Below, piece after piece: positions 51,866 through 53,553 of a DNA stretch of 53,553 bases. The notes below the pieces were generated by a model. The model did no database searches. It was not told the origin of the DNA and saw nothing but the letters and a program-made list of their open reading frames with translations. Position 1 is the first letter of the stretch, and each line of letters opens with the position of its first letter. The position numbers and the translations under genes are program-made. This DNA comes from Peptoniphilus senegalensis JC140. GTDB taxonomy: Bacteria > Bacillota > Clostridia > Tissierellales > Peptoniphilaceae. Location of the stretch: the NCBI RefSeq assembly GCF_000321025.1, contig NZ_HE610717.1, positions 1 through 53,553 of the forward strand, read 5' to 3'.

Positions 51866-52717
51866 ATGAAGTTAGGTTTTGTAGATGTTGGCGGTGGAAC
51901 TCGCGGCATTTATGGTGCAGGAGTTTTTGATTACTTAATGGAAGAAAATATTAGTGGAGATTATTTCATCGGGGTTTCTGCTGGCGCTGCAAATGGTGCC
52001 TCTTTTTTGGCTAAGCAGCCTAGAAGAAATTTTGTCTTCTACAACAATTATGCTTTTAGAAAGGAATATATGAGCTTTAAAAATTATTTGAAAACTGGCT
52101 CTTACATAAATCTCGATTATATTTATTCTGATTTAAGTTCTTCTAAGGGCGAATATCCCCTTGACTATAGGGCAATGAAAAAGAATCCAATGGAGTTTGA
52201 AATTGTGGCAACAGATGCAAGAACGGGGAAGGCAAAATATTTTAATAAGAATGATCTTGTAATAGATAATTATGACCCCATAAAGGCATCTTGTTGTCTT
52301 CCAGTTTTGTGTGAGCCTTATAAAGTAAAAGGTGTGCCTTATTTTGATGGGGGAATAAGCGACCCAATTCCTTTTAAGAGAGCTTTTGAGGCAGGTTGCG
52401 ACAAAGTTATAATAGTTTTAACAAGACCAAAAGATTATTTTAGAGAATCAATAAAAGACAAAAAGTTTGTGCGATTATTGAGAAGAAGTTACCCAAAAGC
52501 TGCAAAGGCCTTTGCAAAGAGATCTCTAGTCTACAATGAAAGCTTGAGAGAAGCTATTGACATGGAAAAGAAAAATAAAGTGATAATAGTTGCACCGACT
52601 TATATTGGAAATTTAAAAACTTTGACACAAGATCATGAACAATTAGAAAATTTATATGAGATGGGAAGAAAGGATGCAAAAAAACTGTTGACTTTAGAAA
52701 ATATAAATAAGTTATGA
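51866..52717 (+). CDS. Patatin-like phospholipase family protein
   Basis: A 283-residue serine hydrolase of the patatin fold. The oxyanion loop GGGTRG (9-14), nucleophile elbow GVSAG with Ser38, and the catalytic-dyad Asp161 in FDGGISDP are all present. There is no signal peptide or membrane segment, so it probably acts in the cytosol on lysophospholipids or acyl esters, like the bacterial YjjU/RssA-type members. AAGGAGATGAG precedes ATG 51866. Substrate not determined. Confidence 0.9.
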   Translation: MKLGFVDVGGGTRGIYGAGVFDYLMEENISGDYFIGVSAGAANGASFLAKQPRRNFVFYNNYAFRKEYMSFKNYLKTGSYINLDYIYSDLSSSKGEYPLDYRAMKKNPMEFEIVATDARTGKAKYFNKNDLVIDNYDPIKASCCLPVLCEPYKVKGVPYFDGGISDPIPFKRAFEAGCDKVIIVLTRPKDYFRESIKDKKFVRLLRRSYPKAAKAFAKRSLVYNESLREAIDMEKKNKVIIVAPTYIGNLKTLTQDHEQLENLYEMGRKDAKKLLTLENINKL

Positions 52718-52805
52718 AACAGATGCTTTATTTGGAAGAATTATGGCAAATATAAAAAGAAAATAATTTTTACAAAGATAAAAATCCTAAAAAGTAAAAA
52801 TATTA

Positions 52806-52834
52806 TTGAAGTTTTGGGATTTATAGAGTATAAT
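52806..52834 (+). promoter_or_regulatory. Promoter of rpsU-yqeY
   Basis: TTGAAG (52806-52811), 17-base spacer, perfect TATAAT (52829-52834). The leader of about 45 nt contains a small GGCC-GTAA-GGCT stem with a GNRA loop and ends in GAGAGGAGG. Confidence 0.75.
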
Positions 52835-52885
52835 AAACCTACATTGGCCGTAAGGCTACTCTTTTCTACGAGAGGAGGTTAAAAA

Positions 52886-53065
52886 ATGTCCGAAATCAGG
52901 GTTGGTGAAAATGAATCTTTAGACAATGCGCTTAAAAGATTCAAAAGACAATGTGCCACAAGTGGAGTTCTCAAAGAAGTAAGAAAGAGAGAACACTACG
53001 AAAAACCAAGTGTTAGAAGGAAGAAAAAATCCGAAGAGGCACGCAGAAAAAAACACAGATATTAA
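52886..53065 (+). CDS. rpsU: 30S ribosomal protein S21
   Basis: A 59-residue, strongly basic ribosomal protein. It reads [19 protein letters not shown] at the start, then [21 protein letters not shown], given here as [16 protein letters not shown], and a Lys/Arg-rich tail ending RRKKHRY. These are clear S21 features. AGGAGG lies nine bases before ATG 52886. The downstream yqeY gene follows after 13 bases, as in many Firmicutes. Confidence 0.97.
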   Translation: MSEIRVGENESLDNALKRFKRQCATSGVLKEVRKREHYEKPSVRRKKKSEEARRKKHRY

Positions 53066-53078
53066 AGAGGGTGTTCTT

Positions 53079-53522
53079 ATGTCTCTAAAAGAGAGACTCA
53101 TGGCTGATTTAAAGGAAGCTATGAAAAGTAAAGATAAACTTCGAAAAGATGTTATCACCATGGTTCGTGCAGCTATTAAACAAAAAGAAGTAGATGAACG
53201 AGTAGAGCTTGATGATTCTGATATTGAAAATATCATTTCTAAACAGCTCAAAGAAAAAAAGGCGTCAATTGAAGAATTTAAGAAGGGTAATAGACAAGAC
53301 TTAGTTGACCAAACTAATGATGAAATCGAAATACTTCTAAAATACTTACCTGAGCAATTATCAGATGAAGAATTAAAAGAAATTATAAAAAAAGTAATTG
53401 ACGAAAAGGAAATAACATCAATGAAGGATATTGGAAAATTAATGAAAAATGTAATGCCTTTAATTAAGGGCAAAGCAGATGGCAAACAAGTTAATGTTAT
53501 AGCCAAAGAATTATTAAATTAA
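53079..53522 (+). CDS. yqeY: GatB/YqeY domain protein
   Basis: A 147-residue helical protein related to the tRNA-binding tail domain of GatB. It starts SLKERLMADLKEAMKSKD, holds LLKYLPEQLSDEEL, and ends KGKADGKQVNVIAKELL, all typical of YqeY. ATG 53079 with GAGGGTG is chosen; an in-frame upstream codon at 53010 would overlap rpsU by 56 bases and lacks family support. Function unproven; a role with tRNA or amidotransferases is inferred from the domain. Confidence 0.93.
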   Translation: MSLKERLMADLKEAMKSKDKLRKDVITMVRAAIKQKEVDERVELDDSDIENIISKQLKEKKASIEEFKKGNRQDLVDQTNDEIEILLKYLPEQLSDEELKEIIKKVIDEKEITSMKDIGKLMKNVMPLIKGKADGKQVNVIAKELLN

Positions 53523-53553
53523 AACTCGGGGTTTAACCCGGGTTTTTATTTTT
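53523..53553 (+). terminator. Rho-independent terminator after yqeY
   Basis: AACTCGGG (53523-53530), loop GTTTAA, CCCGGGTT (53537-53544), one G-U pair, then TTTTATTTTT at the window edge. Confidence 0.85.

Noticed and set aside
52749-52772. A short frame reading MANIKRK then stop, resembling the first residues of ribosomal protein S20
   Set aside because: It has no ribosome-binding site, only seven codons, and nothing downstream in any frame resembles S20.
52841-52885. Autoregulatory leader of rpsU
   Set aside because: The GGCC-GTAA-GGCT stem is only four base pairs with a G-U pair, and a weak CTCT/AGAG pairing touches the Shine-Dalgarno; too little to call a ribosomal-protein leader.
53010-53078. 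N-terminal extension of YqeY into rpsU
   Set aside because: The added residues are an out-of-frame reading of the S21 tail, and ATG 53079 has GAGGGTG in front.

Overview
The window is 53.5 kb of a low-GC, strongly A/T-biased bacterial chromosome. Gene content and order point to a low-GC Firmicute. Markers are yqhY-nusB-xseA-xseB-ispA-tlyA-recN, scpA-scpB-rluB, ctsR-mcsA-mcsB-clpC-radA, rpmB/yloU-yloV-recG, rsmD-coaD and rpsU-yqeY, plus an IspH-ribosomal protein S1 fusion of the clostridial type. An anaerobic clostridial or tissierellial coccus (Peptoniphilus/Anaerococcus/Finegoldia-like) is my best inference; there is no rRNA gene here to settle it. I see no phage, insertion sequence, CRISPR array or tRNA. 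The region reads as core chromosome, with a small accessory-looking tail from about 49 to 52.7 kb.

Layout. 0.1-2.6 kb: prfB (no frameshift needed), pyrF, pyrE. 2.6-6.9 kb: a DUF1232 protein, 3-methyladenine glycosylase, the shared ECF vitamin-transport module ecfA1-ecfA2-ecfT, and truA, ending in a terminator. 7.0-19.7 kb: a nearly gapless run of 16 genes from yqhY to a flavoprotein gene broken by one frameshift. It covers antitermination, DNA repair (xseA, xseB, recN), isoprenoids (ispA), RNA modification (tlyA, rluB, ytqB/mnmM), nucleoside salvage and chromosome segregation (scpA, scpB). 19.7-23.2 kb: cmk, plsC and the ispH-S1 fusion. 23.3-27.1 kb: a DUF5317 membrane protein, the c-di-AMP synthase pair cdaA-cdaR, and guaB. 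27.1-31.1 kb: a two-component system followed by an unrecognised lipoprotein and a small membrane protein. 31.2-34.0 kb: a ComEA-like protein (minus strand) and a second-type EF-G.

34.1-40.0 kb: the CtsR heat-shock operon with tandem CtsR boxes, ending with radA. Its mcsB product appears to have lost the arginine-kinase catalytic residues while keeping the phosphoarginine-binding motif. 40.0-43.1 kb: brnQ (minus), folC (plus), rpmB (minus). 43.2-48.9 kb: yloU, fakA/yloV, recG, rsmD, coaD and a coiled-coil protein. 48.9-51.6 kb: an unknown protein plus a hemerythrin behind a CRP/FNR-type site, an SLH-domain protein and an orphan. 51.9-53.5 kb: a patatin-like lipase, then rpsU and yqeY.

The observations I rank highest are: the catalytically degenerate McsB beside an apparently intact ClpC; an in-frame internal ribosome-binding site at the IspH/S1 boundary; the CRP/FNR box placed at about -41 of a hemerythrin operon that contains an unrecognised His/Cys-bearing protein; relics of the RF2 frameshift site in prfB; and a promoter-hairpin-U-tract-RBS leader before cmk. 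All function calls come from reading motifs and gene order by eye; no database search was run.
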